This document shows positions 24,158 to 36,291 of a stretch of 64,000 bases of DNA, piece after piece. Within the stretch, counting starts at the first letter, position 1. Each line of letters begins with the position of its first letter. Source of the stretch: Pseudopithomyces maydicus (taxonomy: Eukaryota; Ascomycota; Dothideomycetes; Pleosporales; Didymosphaeriaceae); NCBI GenBank assembly GCA_026873275.1, contig JANTUC010000002.1, positions 3,323,909 through 3,387,908 of the forward strand, given 5' to 3'. The notes under the pieces are model-generated. The model had not been told where the DNA came from, made no database searches, and was given only the letters and a program-made list of their open reading frames with translations. A program made the position numbers and the translations under genes.

Positions 24158-24834
24158 GATGATGTCGGACTTGACGAGATTGAGGGAGTTGTCGATGCCA
24201 GTCCTAAAAGGACTAACCGTAATTATAAATCCAAGCAAAAAACACGTAATCCGCAAACTGAAATTCCAGCCCGCGTCAAAATTCACCTACCTAGGTGGTT
24301 AATTAAAGCCAACCTGGGTACGAAACGGAGTGACGAGAAAAGCCAAGCACATACACTATGTTATATTTGTATGCGTATATATACCTGGTCCAAGACTTAG
24401 TAGACCACGCCGTGACCCACTCACTGGGCGAAGCCACGCCCCCACCATGCACCACAGCCACAGCCAAACCCGCAGTCCACCCACCCGGTTTACTTCCGAG
24501 TCATGTTTACTCTCCCCGTTACACCAACTTTGCAAAACGACCTCACATTTTACGTTGAGAAGTGGCAGAGGATAACATAAAACATGGGTATCATTATTCT
24601 GAAATTTTCCGTCCCACTCCGCCTCGGGTGTGAGTGAGTGAGTGAGTGAGTCACAGCCATAATTCCTCGCAACAAGTATGTGTCTTTCAGTCGGTCGACT
24701 GCGTACTTGCAGACAGCCAGCCAGCCAGACAGCCAGACAGACGGAAAGACAGATAGGCGGCTTCCACTCATCCGTCGCGCCACCTCCGGCACGACAACCA
24801 CATCCCGAAGCGCACATCCATACCTCCCTCCCCA
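24158..24834. other. Intergenic with simple repeats
   Basis: Holds the F-box promoter and the 3' flank of the next gene. A GTGA microsatellite lies around 24630-24652 and an AGCC/AGAC-type tract around 24713-24755. No gene seen. Confidence 0.5.
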
Positions 24835-26735
24835 TCACCGCGTCTGAACAGCAGGGAAAAACCTCGGACCCGAGTACCCGTAAAACTGTACGCTCTCGAT
24901 GTCGATGTTTCCATCTTGGGTGGGACTCCACAACTTGAGCAGGACGTGCTTTCCCGATCTGCAACACTATCAGCCATCCGATGTTCTTTTAGCTAAATGG
25001 GACTGCACACTTACATTGCAGGATGAAACTTGACCGTAATCTTATTCCTATGCCTCTGGATGAAGAACCTCGCACTGGGCTTCAACACAGCCTCCTCGCT
25101 CCCATATTCTTCCCTCGCTTGGATGCGGCTCGGCGTTAGCAACCTCGTCGCGCGGATCGGCTCGACGGGATTGCGCATTGCTCTCCACCTCTGCGCGCGC
25201 TCGTGGTGACTTCGGAGCGATCCTGGGGGTTCCAGGAAGGGCTGAGCAGTCAGCGGCTCAGCGCGGCGCAGCGCGGCGAGCGGGTGCTGAATGAGGTCGT
25301 CGCGGTCGTCGTCATCCTCGTCTTCGGAGCGATACCGTGATTCGCGGCGGAGACGGTCGGCCATTATGGCGGCGGAAGGCATATGGTCGCTGCCCTCGGC
25401 ATCCTCCGGCTCTGATTCCGTGGTAGTGGTGAATGGGGGAGGCGTGGGTGCAGATATGCCGGCAGCAGAAGAGTCGCCCTCTTCGATGTGGTAGGGACAT
25501 TCGTTGGGGATGGTGTCGTCGTCGTCGGCAGCCGCCTGGTGCGTGGCAAGATGGTCGCGGATATCTGGGTGTCGGCGAGAACGGTAACGCAGGCTTTCGA
25601 CCCGCTGGGCCAACATGTGACGAGAGCGGCGCCAGACTTCCTCGTCGCGAAGGGCCTCCTCAAAAGTGAGTTGTTCGTCTTCATTGACTTGGGGTAGGCT
25701 TGGCGTGGGGGATAGCGGCGGGCTTAGCCGGACTTCAGAGGGCGGTGAAGAGGCGGAGTCTGGGGCGTTGTATTCAATCTCGTATGCGGCAGTTCCCGAG
25801 ATGAGTTTGTCTGGAGACATGGAGACGAAGATCATGCCTTCCTGTACGGGTGCAGAAAAGCCTCGATCGGGAGCGCGAATAACCATCTTTTCCAGACAAA
25901 AAGGCATCTCGCCGATGTGCTTGAGAAGCAGATTGCAGCATGCGGTTTGACTGCAGTATACACTCTTATCGTTTCGCAACACGTTCTGCACTCGGTACAG
26001 CGAACTGTCCCGGTCGTGTTCTCCGCCGTCGCAGCTGACTACTTGCATGCGGAGTCGTCCCCGGGCCACCTGTCCCTTGTACCCGTACTTGAATCCATCA
26101 TATTCGTTCCTCGGTATATGCGGAGGGTTGTCTGCGTACTTCCGTCTCTTTGCGCGCATGTGCGGGGCGTAGTCGCCGTGGTCGGCTTCAGAGCTTGCAG
26201 GGCTGCGATCCCGGCGGAGGGGGTTTCTTGGACGGTCGCTCAGCGGATCCAGCACATCGGTGGCGGGATCTTCGATGACGGCGCGAACATGTCTTATGTG
26301 CGCAGGAGCATGGATGAGATAGCGTTCGCTGGGTGTTCCGCCAGTACCAGGCTCGCGCTCGGCATGACGGGGCAAGCGTTGGGTCGAGCGGCGCCGATTG
26401 CCTGTATCTCTAGAGGTCCGCGGGCGTCTCTGCTGTGGCCTGTCGTCTTCGTTGGTGGTTTGGCGGGTGTGCTGGTTCAGGAATTCGGTGAGCTGGTTCA
26501 CACGGGCTCGCGGGGAGGGTCTCGAGCGGGCAAGCGGCGGAGGCGGGGAGGCCGAGGCCTGGGGAAAGTCGAAGCCGCCGGTCGCAAAGGGAAAGTTGGC
26601 GGGAGGAGGTGGGGGAGAGGGCGAATCTGGCTCGGTTCTCGGCATGCTAAGAGGGCACGGGGTGTCGGGGGGCGTCGAGGAAGTGGACGTCGAAGTGGAG
26701 GAGGGATCGTCGGTCAAAGAAGGCTGCTGTGACAT
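24835..26735 (-). CDS. Conserved fungal protein with disordered N-terminus
   Basis: Two exons on the minus strand (26735-25015 and 24958-24835) give 614 residues. The first 200 residues are Pro/Ser/Arg-rich and probably disordered. A compact region follows: GRLRMQVVSCDGGEH, RNDKSVYCSQTACCNLLL, and PFCLEKMVIRAPDRGF. A long acidic, Arg-rich middle part separates this from a C-terminal block reading ITVKFHPAISGKHVLLK and GNIDIESVQFYGYSGPR. The two blocks together look like halves of a galactose-binding-like beta-sandwich interrupted by an insertion, but that is inference from pattern only. I do not recognise a characterised homologue. It is divergent from AOS1 with only 168 bases between the starts. 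Confidence 0.8.
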
Positions 26736-26903
26736 AGCCGTGCTGCACCAGCGCACCCCACATGGGCCCGTGCGCGTGCCTTTCTCTCACCTCGGAGCTA
26801 GCCTGGTGATCTCGCGATTGCGACACTGGGGTTGTCCAGCTCGACGAACAAACAAACAAACACTTCCGCCTTCGGCCGTCTGCGCGCAACCCGCTTAGCA
26901 ACA
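26736..26903. promoter_or_regulatory. Compact bidirectional promoter
   Basis: Only 168 bases separate the two start codons of the conserved protein (minus) and AOS1 (plus), so both promoters and 5' UTRs must share this interval. An AACAAACAAACAAAC tract lies around 26845-26860. Confidence 0.6.
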
Positions 26904-28302
26904 ATGGCGGAACAAGCACCTTCCGCGCTTCCAATTGCGCCTGCCACGAATGGCAACACCAACGGCGAAGGCAACGACGCTGCCGCTGGCACCTTCCCTG
27001 CGTCCGATGCAGCAGGCGCGCTCGTCTCAGCCATTGCGCAGGCCGAGACGGTCTCTGCAGGTAGCTTCTGCTGGCCATCTTCTCCATGGATGTTCGATTG
27101 CTGATCATCCCAGACGAGATCGCCCTTTACGACAGACAGATCCGCCTTTGGGGTCTCGAGGCCCAGAACAGGTGCGCAGACAGCTCCGACCCTCCCAGCC
27201 TCAGCTAACGGGACAGGATCCGCAATGCAAACATCCTCCTCGTGTCTGTCAAGGCCCTCGCCAACGAGATCGCCAAGAACCTGGTCCTGGCTGGCATAAG
27301 CTCCATCACCCTTGCCGACCACCAGGCCGTCACCGAAGAGGACCTGGGCGCGCAGTTCTTCGTCAGCGAGGCCGACGTAGGCAAGAACGTAAGCACGAAC
27401 TGCATCTTCTCTCAACACCCTCTGACGGTATCCAGCGCGCCGAAGCGGCAGCCCCCGAAGTCCAGAAACTCAACCCCCGCGTCAAGGTCAACGTCCTCAC
27501 CAGCGATGTCTCCAAGCAGCAGGACCCTACATTCTTCAAGCCCTTCGACATGGTGATAGCTACCGACATCGACTTCATCGCTTTCGCAGATATAAACAGT
27601 TGCTGCCGGTTGGCCGGCCGTCCTTTCTACGCTGGCGGCAGCCACGGCATGTACGGCTTTATCTTCGCCGACCTGGGCCAGCACGACTTCGTCATCGAGC
27701 GAGAGCAATCGCGCAAGACGGAGCTCAAGCCTGAAACCACCACGCGTTCCATCATCAATGTATCGCTCAAGAAAGAAGCCTCGGGCAAGAACATCGAACT
27801 GGTCACAAAGCGCGAGCTGTACTCGCCGCTGCTGCTATCCAATTCGTCACCCCTCGCTCCCGAGCTGCAAGGCAATAAGCGCAAGCTGAAGAAGGTCCAT
27901 CCTCTCCTTACCTGCATGCGCACCTTCTGGGAGTGGCAGCGCCAGGGTAACGGCAACGATCCCACGCGCTCTCAGGCCGAACTCGCTGCCTTTACCGCAT
28001 CCGCCCTCGATCGCCACAAAGAGCTCACCCTTCCACCGGAGACACTCACCGCCGATTTCCTCAAGTCCTTCCTGGGGAACCTCCACAGCGAACTCGCACC
28101 CGTCACGGCCTATCTTGGCGGCCAGCTCGCTCAGGATGTCATCAACGTGCTCGGCAAGCGGGAGCAGCCCATCCAGAACCTCATGCTGTTCGATGGCGAG
28201 GATGGCGCCGGTCCCGTGTACGCTCTTCACCCCATTTTCGTCAATAACCCCGTGCCACCGATCCTGCCGATCCGGGGTGACGCCCCCGTTGTGCTCGTGT
28301 GA
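26904..28302 (+). CDS. AOS1: SUMO-activating enzyme subunit 1 (AOS1)
   Basis: Four exons (26904-27060, 27114-27171, 27217-27388, 27436-28302) give 417 residues. After a variable N-terminus, IALYDRQIRLWGLEAQ opens the ThiF/UBA-type fold, followed by NILLVSVKALANEIAKNLVLAG and SITLADHQAV. This is the smaller half of the heterodimeric SUMO E1, which with UBA2 adenylates SUMO and passes it to UBC9 in the nucleus. As expected for AOS1, no catalytic-Cys domain is present. The C-terminal part (PVTAYLGGQLAQDVINVLG) matches the family. Length is slightly above the usual 340-400 residues because of the N-terminal tail. Confidence 0.92.
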
Positions 28303-28845
28303 TGGGGACTGATCAGCATAGGTGCTGTCTTACGAGCTTGGAAACGAAGAGGTTGGCCATCTGTGGGGATGATGAGTCGGTACACATGGCGTTGGCAGCT
28401 GCGGTTCCACTGCGGTGTAACAAGCCATAAGGTATACTTTATGCCATGAGACGAATTTTGGCGAGGTTGTCTATCTTGCGGCTGGTTTGGGGCGTTCACG
28501 GCGAAAGAGTACATGAAAAATATCGGAATACCCATATTACCTAGGCAATTGTGGCGAAATCGCGTATTGTCTGAGGTATGCATTTCCTGGTCTTATCAGG
28601 TTGCGAGACGCATCAGAACGCTCGTACAGCAGTATAGAACAGCATATGTAGTCGATAGGAATGATTATTGGATGCATGGATAGCATAGTCTGTACAAAAC
28701 TCACTTCGATATCATCTATCGTCCAATGGTACGAATCAAGGTGGCGCATTAGCCGTTAGGAAAAAGACATGAATGTCGCTGCTTCACATCCCGCTCCCCT
28801 GTCTCTCCCACAGCGTGTCCATTCTCTCCACTCGTCTCCCAAAGA
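28303..28845. other. Convergent 3' region
   Basis: Between the 3' ends of AOS1 and PBN1. No gene seen. Confidence 0.4.
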
Positions 28846-30497
28846 TCACTCCCTACCTCTCTTTCTTCCCTCCCCTTTCTCCACCCCACCCCTCCCTCCC
28901 CAAAACAAAACCCAACACAACCCCACAAACGCACAAACAACAACCCCAATCGTCCCCCCTCCACCCACCCCGTCCGCGCACTATCCAACACCGGCACCGA
29001 AATCCACGACACAAGATCCTCCCCCTCAGGCACAACATGCATGAACCGCACATCCGCCCCAAACCCCCTCATACCCCAAGTTCCCCCGATGAAACGGGTT
29101 GTTCCCCCAAGCAGGCTCTTCCGACGGCGCCTCGCACGCCCAGAACACGGCGGGGTAGGGCACGGCGAGCGGGACGTGGCCGCCGGGCGTGGCAGGGAGG
29201 TAGCGCAGATGCAGGGGTATTTCGACGAGCCATTCCGTCTGGCGCTGGGTTTTCCCTTTTCCACCTGCGCCTCGGTGGGTGCCGCGACTTCGAAGAGTGC
29301 GCTCGAGCCCCATGCTGGGACGACCCATTCGGGGGCTTCGAGATCCGTGGCGCCCGTGAGGTTGGAGAGGGCGATTAGGTTGTGCGAGGCGAGGGCGAGG
29401 GCGTCGGTGAATTGGTAGCGGTCGATGAAGAGGGTGGAGGGGAGCGTGAGGGCCGCGTGGAGGGTGCAGGTGGTGTCTGGGGGGAGAGAGAGGAGAGGGG
29501 GAGGTGGATGAGGAGGGTGGGGTGGAGACCGGTGGGGGGGCGGAAGGTGGTTTTGAAGGTTGTGGGGGTGGAGGAGGAGGAGGAGGAAGAGAAGGGGTAG
29601 TGCTTTGTGGGGGTTTGGAAGCGCGTAGGTTCTGCGTGGGTGTGGTTAGTTGGTTAGCTTACGGGGTAGGTTGAGGGGAGGAGAGGGGAGGGGAAATGAG
29701 GGACGTACTGGGCGCCGAGTCGCGTCCTAGGACGGTGAGAAAGCCGCCGAATGCAATGTCTTCTGGGTCGGGGTTCTTTTCATGTGTCAGGACGCCTACT
29801 TCGGTGGTGGCTGCTTTGGAGGGCGCGGATAGGCGTTCCGTCCAGCCTGATGGGGGCGAGTCCCAGAAGGCGGTCACGACGACGCTTGATGACTCTTCGG
29901 CGTAGTCGACGTCGAGGTAGGACACCCCGCGTAGACTGTCGGCAGTCTCTTTACATGATTTTGAATCTGGGGCACAGATGGAGCGCGTCAGGTGTGAGAC
30001 GAGGTGGTCGAGGGATGGCAGGTAGGAAAAGTACTGGAGCTCGGTCGCTGGTGGGGCTCCTTCGATTTGGATCACTGGGGTAGCGGTCTTCTCCGTGGAC
30101 GAGCATTTAAGGTCCGCGCCAAAGAGGGAATGCACCATAGGACAGAGTGCATCCTCGGAGCGTGGTTGGGAAAAGAGGATGTGGAGGCCTGGAGTGACAC
30201 GTGATGTGAAGGGTGGGATGTTGGTGTAGGGTTTCGTAGACGTCCATTTTATATGCAGAGCGCCGAATTGCGTGACGAGATTACGAAACTGGAGGTATCA
30301 ATATTTGTGGTGAAAGTAGTGTTGGGACAGGTGGAGGTCGCACATACCTCCACGGGTAGCTCGTCTAGACTGAATGTAATGCGGTGCTCCTTGACGGCTT
30401 CAACAGCGTCAAGCGTGAGAGATGCATCTTTGACCTGGAGCTTCTCCGGTGTGAAGGTATCCGGATCCTTCACTAGATATGTTATTCGTTGTTTCAT
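28846..30497 (-). CDS. PBN1: GPI mannosyltransferase I subunit PBN1 (PIG-X-like), four one-base shifts
   Basis: Three exons on the minus strand: 30497-30348, 30288-29709 and 29631-28846. The N-terminus MKQRITYLVKDPDTFTP and FSLDELPVE are strongly PBN1-like, as are the later PPFTSRVTPGLH and GLHPTLLIHLPL. The family is an ER-lumenal glycoprotein with one C-terminal helix that stabilises the GPI14 mannosyltransferase; it is essential in yeast. Exon 3 has four one-base shifts: missing bases at the G6 run 29479-29484, at T4 29250-29253 and at C6 28954-28959, and one extra in C5 29064-29068. Allowing for them restores an exact multiple of three. It also recovers NPFHRGNLGYEG and the terminal helix TIGVVVCAFVGLCWVLFW. 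For an essential gene, sequence error is the simpler explanation. Confidence 0.82.
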
Positions 30498-30803
30498 TGT
30501 TGGTGTTCAAGTAATGCTGCCTGTCCTCTGTCTGAGCGATATGTACATGTGGTCTACGCGTTCACGCGACAAGGTAAGGTATATCACGCTAGCCATCTAG
30601 GGCCATATAATACAGGTGTGCAATACGTGAGTGACGAACGCCAAGGCGCCCGCGTTCACAGCTCGGCCATGTCTCGCACTGCAGCCTCAAGCTTCTAGAA
30701 CCAACCACCGTGTCCTTTGTACAAGTCGCCACGCATGGCTTTAAACACCCACTGAACCTCCTAATAATATTTTCGACCCGCTCTCGAAGCAACACCGCCA
30801 ACA
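30498..30803. promoter_or_regulatory. Bidirectional promoter of PBN1 and the SARAF homologue
   Basis: The starts of two ER-linked membrane-protein genes diverge from this 306-base interval. No specific motif was identified. Confidence 0.5.
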
Positions 30804-31775
30804 ATGCGGCTCTCCAACACCCTCTTCGCCACCCTCCTGGCAGCAACCTCCCTCATCAAACCTACCTCTGCTTTACGCTCCGACAAAGTCAAACTCTCGA
30901 AGATACAATCTCTCACCCTCCGAAATGGCCTCAAAACCTCGCACCGGCGAGTGGACGCCCTCCCGCAGCTGAAATGCATCGGCGGCTCAGCCCGCGGCAT
31001 CTACGAAGTCGACGTCATGCGTTGCAAGAACAGCGGCGCAGACTACGACGATGAGAACATCCAGTGGACATGCACGGCATCGCTACCCGAAGAGTTCAAG
31101 CTCGGCTCCACCGACGTCATTTGCGAGGGCTACGACTATCCCGAGGACCCGTATATCCTGAAGGGCAGCTGCGGTGTTGAGTATAGGCTTATGCTCACGG
31201 ATAAGGGCGAGGAAAAGTACGCACACAAGAAGCCTTGGTTTGGAGGTGGTGATGATGGTGCAGGCGATGGTTATGAGAAGACGACTGGCGACAAGGTGGT
31301 CACAGCTGTCTTTTGGATGATTTTCATCGGTGTTGCGGCATGGATCGTATACAATGCCGTGCGCAACTGGGCCACAGGTACAGGTGCCGCGGGAGTGAAT
31401 GGTGGAGATCGACCGGGCTGGGGCGGTGGTGGCGGAGGTTGGGGTGGATATGGTGGGAATGACAACGATGACCCGCCACCACCGTATGATTGGCGTCCGG
31501 GTCAGGGTTTCAACAACAAGAGATCGTATGGTAGCACCAACAATCAGGGCTGGAGGCCTGGATTCTGGTCGGGTGCGATGGGCGGTGCGGCTGCAGGGTA
31601 TGCAGCAGGTCGAGCTGGTGGCGGAAATAACCAGACGTCGGGCTCTGGTTGGGGTAGTAGCAGGTGGAATAACGGCGAAGGAAGCTCGAGGTCATCATCT
31701 GGGTCGTCGGGCTCGCCGAGCTATTCGTCTACGAGACATGAGAGTACAGGATTTGGCTCGACATCGAGGAGGTAG
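30804..31775 (+). CDS. SARAF-like store-operated calcium entry regulator
   Basis: A single exon of 323 residues. Residues 1-23 are a signal peptide (MRLSNTLFATLLAATSLIKP). The lumenal part has the conserved order ALPQLKCIGG, VMRCKNSG, IQWTCTASLPEEF, VICEGYDYPEDPYILKGSCG and VEYRLMLTDKG, with the paired Cys of the SARAF/TMEM66 family (PF06682). A helix (VFWMIFIGVAAWIVYNAV) follows at about 172-190, then a Gly/Ser/Tyr/Trp-rich cytosolic tail with DDPPPPYDW. In animals SARAF limits store-operated calcium entry at the ER; the fungal role is not well defined. Family assignment is firm. Confidence 0.9.
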   Translation: MRLSNTLFATLLAATSLIKPTSALRSDKVKLSKIQSLTLRNGLKTSHRRVDALPQLKCIGGSARGIYEVDVMRCKNSGADYDDENIQWTCTASLPEEFKLGSTDVICEGYDYPEDPYILKGSCGVEYRLMLTDKGEEKYAHKKPWFGGGDDGAGDGYEKTTGDKVVTAVFWMIFIGVAAWIVYNAVRNWATGTGAAGVNGGDRPGWGGGGGGWGGYGGNDNDDPPPPYDWRPGQGFNNKRSYGSTNNQGWRPGFWSGAMGGAAAGYAAGRAGGGNNQTSGSGWGSSRWNNGEGSSRSSSGSSGSPSYSSTRHESTGFGSTSRR

Positions 31776-32243
31776 ACGAGTTGTAGCTTCACTTTTGGCT
31801 TAAGATTGATATTGATACCCATTCGCAGTTAAATACAGATTTCCCAAGAAGTATGTCCTGTTTCCAAAATTGCCGTTCTTTGGAAGGAAAATGTCTTAGT
31901 TCTTGTGACAACCAACATTCTCCCTTCTGCCATTCGTGTCGTCCCCTCGTGCGGATTCGGGATCCGGATATTGAGCAGGAGCAGGTTGCGCTCGACGGCG
32001 GCGCGGGCGCTCGACAACGCAGCGGCTTTGCGGTGAATGAGATTCTATATTGGTGCTAGGATATACTGTTGAAGTCCTTATAAAATAGACAAATATTGGA
32101 GAACGCATTAAGTATATATTAACTATTATCTAAAGCAACCATCTACATAATTGATTTGTATTAGAAGGGAATGAAGCCTTGGCAATAGAAGGAATCTATC
32201 GCAATTGAGTTGCATATGAGTTAGAGTTTGGCGATCCACTAGC
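31776..32243. other. Convergent 3' region
   Basis: Between the SARAF homologue and the GMC oxidoreductase 3' ends. No gene seen. Confidence 0.4.
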
Positions 32244-34200
32244 TTAGGCCTTGTACAGATCGGCGTGGTCTGCCTTGATGATATCTGCACCCTTCTCTGC
32301 AACCATATACACATCGTTCTGAATACGGCAGTCGGGAATGACAGGGAAGACAGAAGCATCGATTACACGCAGGCCCTTGACACCGTGGACCTTGAGACCG
32401 CTATCGACGACACCTTGCTCAATGTTGTTTGACAATCTGCAGGTACCGCAAGGATCTTTAAATCATCAGTAAATCACCGAATCCGAGGATGACAGGGGAA
32501 CATACGGAATCCAGTCTGCGATCGCTCTAGGATAAGTTGATTCATAGCCTCGTCAGAGGTACGCGGCATGGACCAGGGATAATCTTCGGCGATGATATCT
32601 TTCATCCCTTCGCCATTCTTGAGAATGTCGTCTACCCAACGGACACCTTCGCGCAAGGCAATGATGTCAAGCGAGTTGGAGAAGAAACGGCGGTTGATGA
32701 TTGGCTGTTGCAAGTGATCTGTTGACTGCAATTTCACATAGCCATCGCGTGAGAGAGGTCGCATAAGGTCAACAATTACTGTCAACCAATCGCCCTCAGG
32801 TGGAGTAGGAAAGTGCCATTGGAAGGGAGAAGAGTACATGGGCTAGGCTTGTTAGTATATTTTGCATAGTTGGGTAAATGTGTTTCTTACGACAAAGTCA
32901 ACTTCGAAGTGTGGCTGACCGGCGGGACCAAAAGGATCCACATTGTTGTTTTTGGCCATGTACTCCCTGTACTCCTTCGAAGTCTTGAATTGGTCGTCGC
33001 AACGCGGAAATGCAACAAGCTCAAGAAGCCCGCTGCTGAGCGGGCCCTCTTTCTTCTCGGCGTATTTGCGAACTGCTGCATCTTTCTCTAGACCTGGGCG
33101 TAGTAGGTGACTATCCAGTCCGTATCCATCCTTTAGACGGAAAACATGGGCGAGGATCGGGTGGTCTAGCAGGTTTTCTCCGACATGTTCTGAATTAACA
33201 CGTACATCGATGTCGTGTTGCTTAAGTTCGACCTCAGGCCCGATGCCGGACAAGAGAAGAAGCTTTGGGCTTTCGTATACCCCTAAGGATATGATAACCT
33301 CGCGCTTAGCGTTGAAAGTGTACTCTTGATCGCCATTGGTGACAGTGATACCAACCGCCGTTTCGCCGTCGAACTCGATTCGTTTGGCGTGTGTGTGCGG
33401 CATGACGAATATGTTGGTCTTACCCTCGACGGCAACAGATGCATTCGAGCGAAAGCCCTTGTAAACACTGCTTATACACTTAAACAGTCCGCTTTGAGTA
33501 CCGTTATAGACATCACTGGTCAACTTCTGACCTTTGCTGACCCAAGCCTTCTCCAGAGCGTCACGAAAAGGCTTCAACTCAGGAATAAGGTCGACGTGGG
33601 AGATGTGAATGGGACCGTTACGACCTACGTCTTTCACATCAGGGTATAGACCCTCGTCATCGTGGTAGGTGGAACACTAAAATCTATATTAGAACATGTA
33701 GACGAATAAGCAGCTCGCGGAGTATTCACCTTGTCAAAGTATTCCCTGCAGTTGTCCCAGCTCCAGGTCTCTCCACCGTACTCAACCCAATCGTCGATAG
33801 TGGCCTTACTGCCGCGCAGCCACGTGTAGTAATTTCCGCAGCTGCTTCCACCGAGCACCTTTCCGCGCGTATCAGGCTTTTCGACACGGGTGTAGTCTTC
33901 ACGGTCAATCATCGTGGCTTTGTACCCCCAGTCATACTTGCTGCCACGCAGCTCGAATGCACGACCGGGGGTAGTAATCAGATCGATCTCGTTCGTGTTA
34001 GACGGACCAGCTTCAACCACAAGGACTTGCACGCTGGGGTTTTCTGCCAGCCGACCCGCTACAGTGCAGCCGGCAGTGCCTCCTATTACATCATTAGACA
34101 AAAATTGGCTCCAAAAGCTCAATGGTTATAGCTGACCTCCAACAACGATGAAGTCAAACTCGCGAGGAGCATCCTTAGGAGCTGTAGGGAAGTGAACCAT
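32244..34200 (-). CDS. GMC oxidoreductase (choline dehydrogenase/aryl-alcohol oxidase family)
   Basis: Five exons on the minus strand (34200-34137, 34082-33730, 33676-32891, 32842-32506, 32455-32244) join in phase to give 583 residues. The FAD dinucleotide motif is DFIVVGGGTAGC, split by the first intron. The two GMC signatures are visible as GKVLGGSSCGNYYTWLRG and GVYESPKLLLLSGIGP. The C-terminus holds FHPCGTCRLSNN, LRVIDASVFPVIPDCRIQND and MVAEKGAD; His of FHPCGT is one of the active-site positions of the family. There is no signal peptide, so it is probably intracellular. The substrate is unknown; relatives oxidise alcohols or sugars. Confidence 0.9.
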
Positions 34201-35724
34201 CTTGATAGTACTTGAAAAAACAGGAAGGTGTTTGGAGAAACTGGAGATTTGTTGCGCGCGAAACTAATGTACTCGTCGATGTAGCTATTGATGTTGATAT
34301 CGTTTCGCGTTTGGCAGAAGCATTTATATACATGCCTCCTTCTTTGACAGATTTCCGGTTGTTTACTGCGACGGCGTGACTAATTTAGCACTATATTGAT
34401 TATTTGTTCTTCCCATGCGCCAAAGCTAACGCTCGACGCCGTCTGAGGCTCTTGATCTCAGTCCCATGCCAATGTGACGTCAAAAGGCATGACTACGGGC
34501 GTAGTAATACACCCGTTGCGCTTTTATTCAGCCCTGAAGGACCCTTTGCGCTCCTTTGAACTTCGACCGTAATTCGGCGCTTAGTATGAAGTTAACCTAA
34601 GACCATTAGTCCCGATTACTCATTCCGCAAAAGGCCGTTCAATCAAAGGCGCTAAGGTAGTGCGGCGATTTAGGGACTAACGTGCTATCGCTTAACGGGG
34701 TCGTGGGGCTTCCGTTCGTCTATCCGCTGCTGTGGTACACGCTGCGCCTAAGAAAATCTCTCGTATGCATCGTTTTCTTGGTGTAGATGACAATTATATC
34801 GCTAATCATAGGTAGAATAATGTTTTCAGTAGAAGATGAAGTAAGAAAACCTGATGTGACACTGGTGCGCGCTTGCTTTTGAGGAGTGGAAGGGCTGTTG
34901 TTCTACAAAACATCACGCTAATGAATTCTCGAAGCCAGGAACATGATCGTTCTTCGAGATTCATGTATAGCACTCTGGAAGGGCCGGCATATGGCAGTAA
35001 CAACAGTATTGAAATTGCTCGAAAGCGAGGGTAAGCTATATTCGAAAGACCTCGTCATTGCCGGAGAGCTCCCGAGCATCATCCGAGGACTCCCGGGCAT
35101 CATCCGAGAACTCCTGAGAATCGTGAGATGGTCCCCGGACCCGTGGGCATGAGTGACCCTGGGCGCTGCCTACCTGCGCGCTATCAAACTTGAGGCCGAC
35201 ACCGTCGTCCAGTCCAGCACCTGTATCCGGAGCATCATTTGACGCCGATGTAGGGGCCACGTCCTTCAATAGGGAGCTAGCTCATCTTAATCACTAGAAG
35301 AGGTAATCACAAAAAGGTGCCTGATCACTCTGATCTTGTGATGGCCTCAGGCTGGCTAGAGGGACCGGATGGGCCGGCAGAGCCGCTAGACATAGACTTA
35401 TCGGAAGACGTGTCGAAGGGCAATGTATGGGTGGGGTTCCTGCTGCTCCAATGCATGGTGGGTTTGCTGTTTGCTGGACCAGCTGCAGGGGACTTGGATG
35501 CGGATCGCTTGGGCATGTTGTTTGTGGGTGCCGAGGCTCGAGTGTCGGGGGAGATGGTACAGTCTATGGTACAAGGTGTGGTATGGAGCCCAGAGGTGGT
35601 ACAATGTATGGTACAAGATATGGTACAGGATATGGTACAAGATATGGTAGCAAGTGTAGAAGAGTAAGGATTGGGAAGAAGGTTGCTAGGTTGGAAGTTG
35701 GAGTTTATATATCGCCGCAGGGTA
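34201..35724. other. Intergenic with low-complexity ORFs
   Basis: About 1.5 kb without a firm gene. Around 35060-35115 the minus strand repeats a SDDARE-type unit. At about 35560-35650 a degenerate TGGTACAAGATA-like unit recurs. Two minus-strand ORFs (35325-35516 and 35036-35269) could be exons of a disordered protein, but I could not find a splice pair in phase, so no gene is called. Confidence 0.4.
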
Positions 35725-36110
35725 GGTAGGACGAAATATAAGTGAAGGGTGGGCGGCGAACGGACAGGGGTTGGTGGGTCAGAAGTGCGTTAGAATCTCA
35801 GTATGCAAGTGATTCAAGACAGGTAAGTTGTGAACGGCGCAAAATAGGTAAGACGAAAGATAAGTGAAGGATGCGCGACGAACAGATAAAGATTGAAGGT
35901 GCATTACAATATCGCTATGCGAACGATTCGAGGTATGTGAAGCGCAAACGGCGCAAAAGAGGTAAGACGAAACGTAAATGAGAGATACATGGCGAACGAA
36001 TTGAGAGAGAAAAGAGAAGTGTGTATTAGAATATCTCCATGCGAATCAATCGGGGCATGTGAAGCGCAAACGGCGCGACATGGGTAAGACGAAAGAGGCA
36101 AAAATCAAGT
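35725..36110. repeat. Degenerate tandem repeat, 114-122 base units
   Basis: The module beginning GGTAAGACGAAA recurs at 35725 (as GGTAGGACGAAA), 35847, 35961 and 36083, spacings of 122, 114 and 122 bases; the last copy is partial. Within units, GCGAACGATTC-like, GTGAAGCGCAAACGGCGC and ATTAGAATATC-like blocks recur in the same order. The units are not multiples of three and no protein frame runs through them, so this is a non-coding minisatellite. Confidence 0.75.
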
Positions 36111-36291
36111 GAAATCCAAACAACAAATGGGCATTCTCGACTCGAAAGCATTCCCCGTACACCAAAAATTTGGAATTGCCCACCTGAATATGTATTCGCA
36201 CCCAGTGAGCAAGCAAGCAAACAGCCACCCTCCTCCATCCCCAACATACCTTCACGCTTCCCCCACTACACCATTAGGAATGCACATCCAT

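Noticed and set aside
25917..26898. Long plus-strand ORFs of 166-271 codons
   Set aside because: They mirror the disordered N-terminus of the conserved minus-strand protein, which has clear exon phases and conserved blocks.
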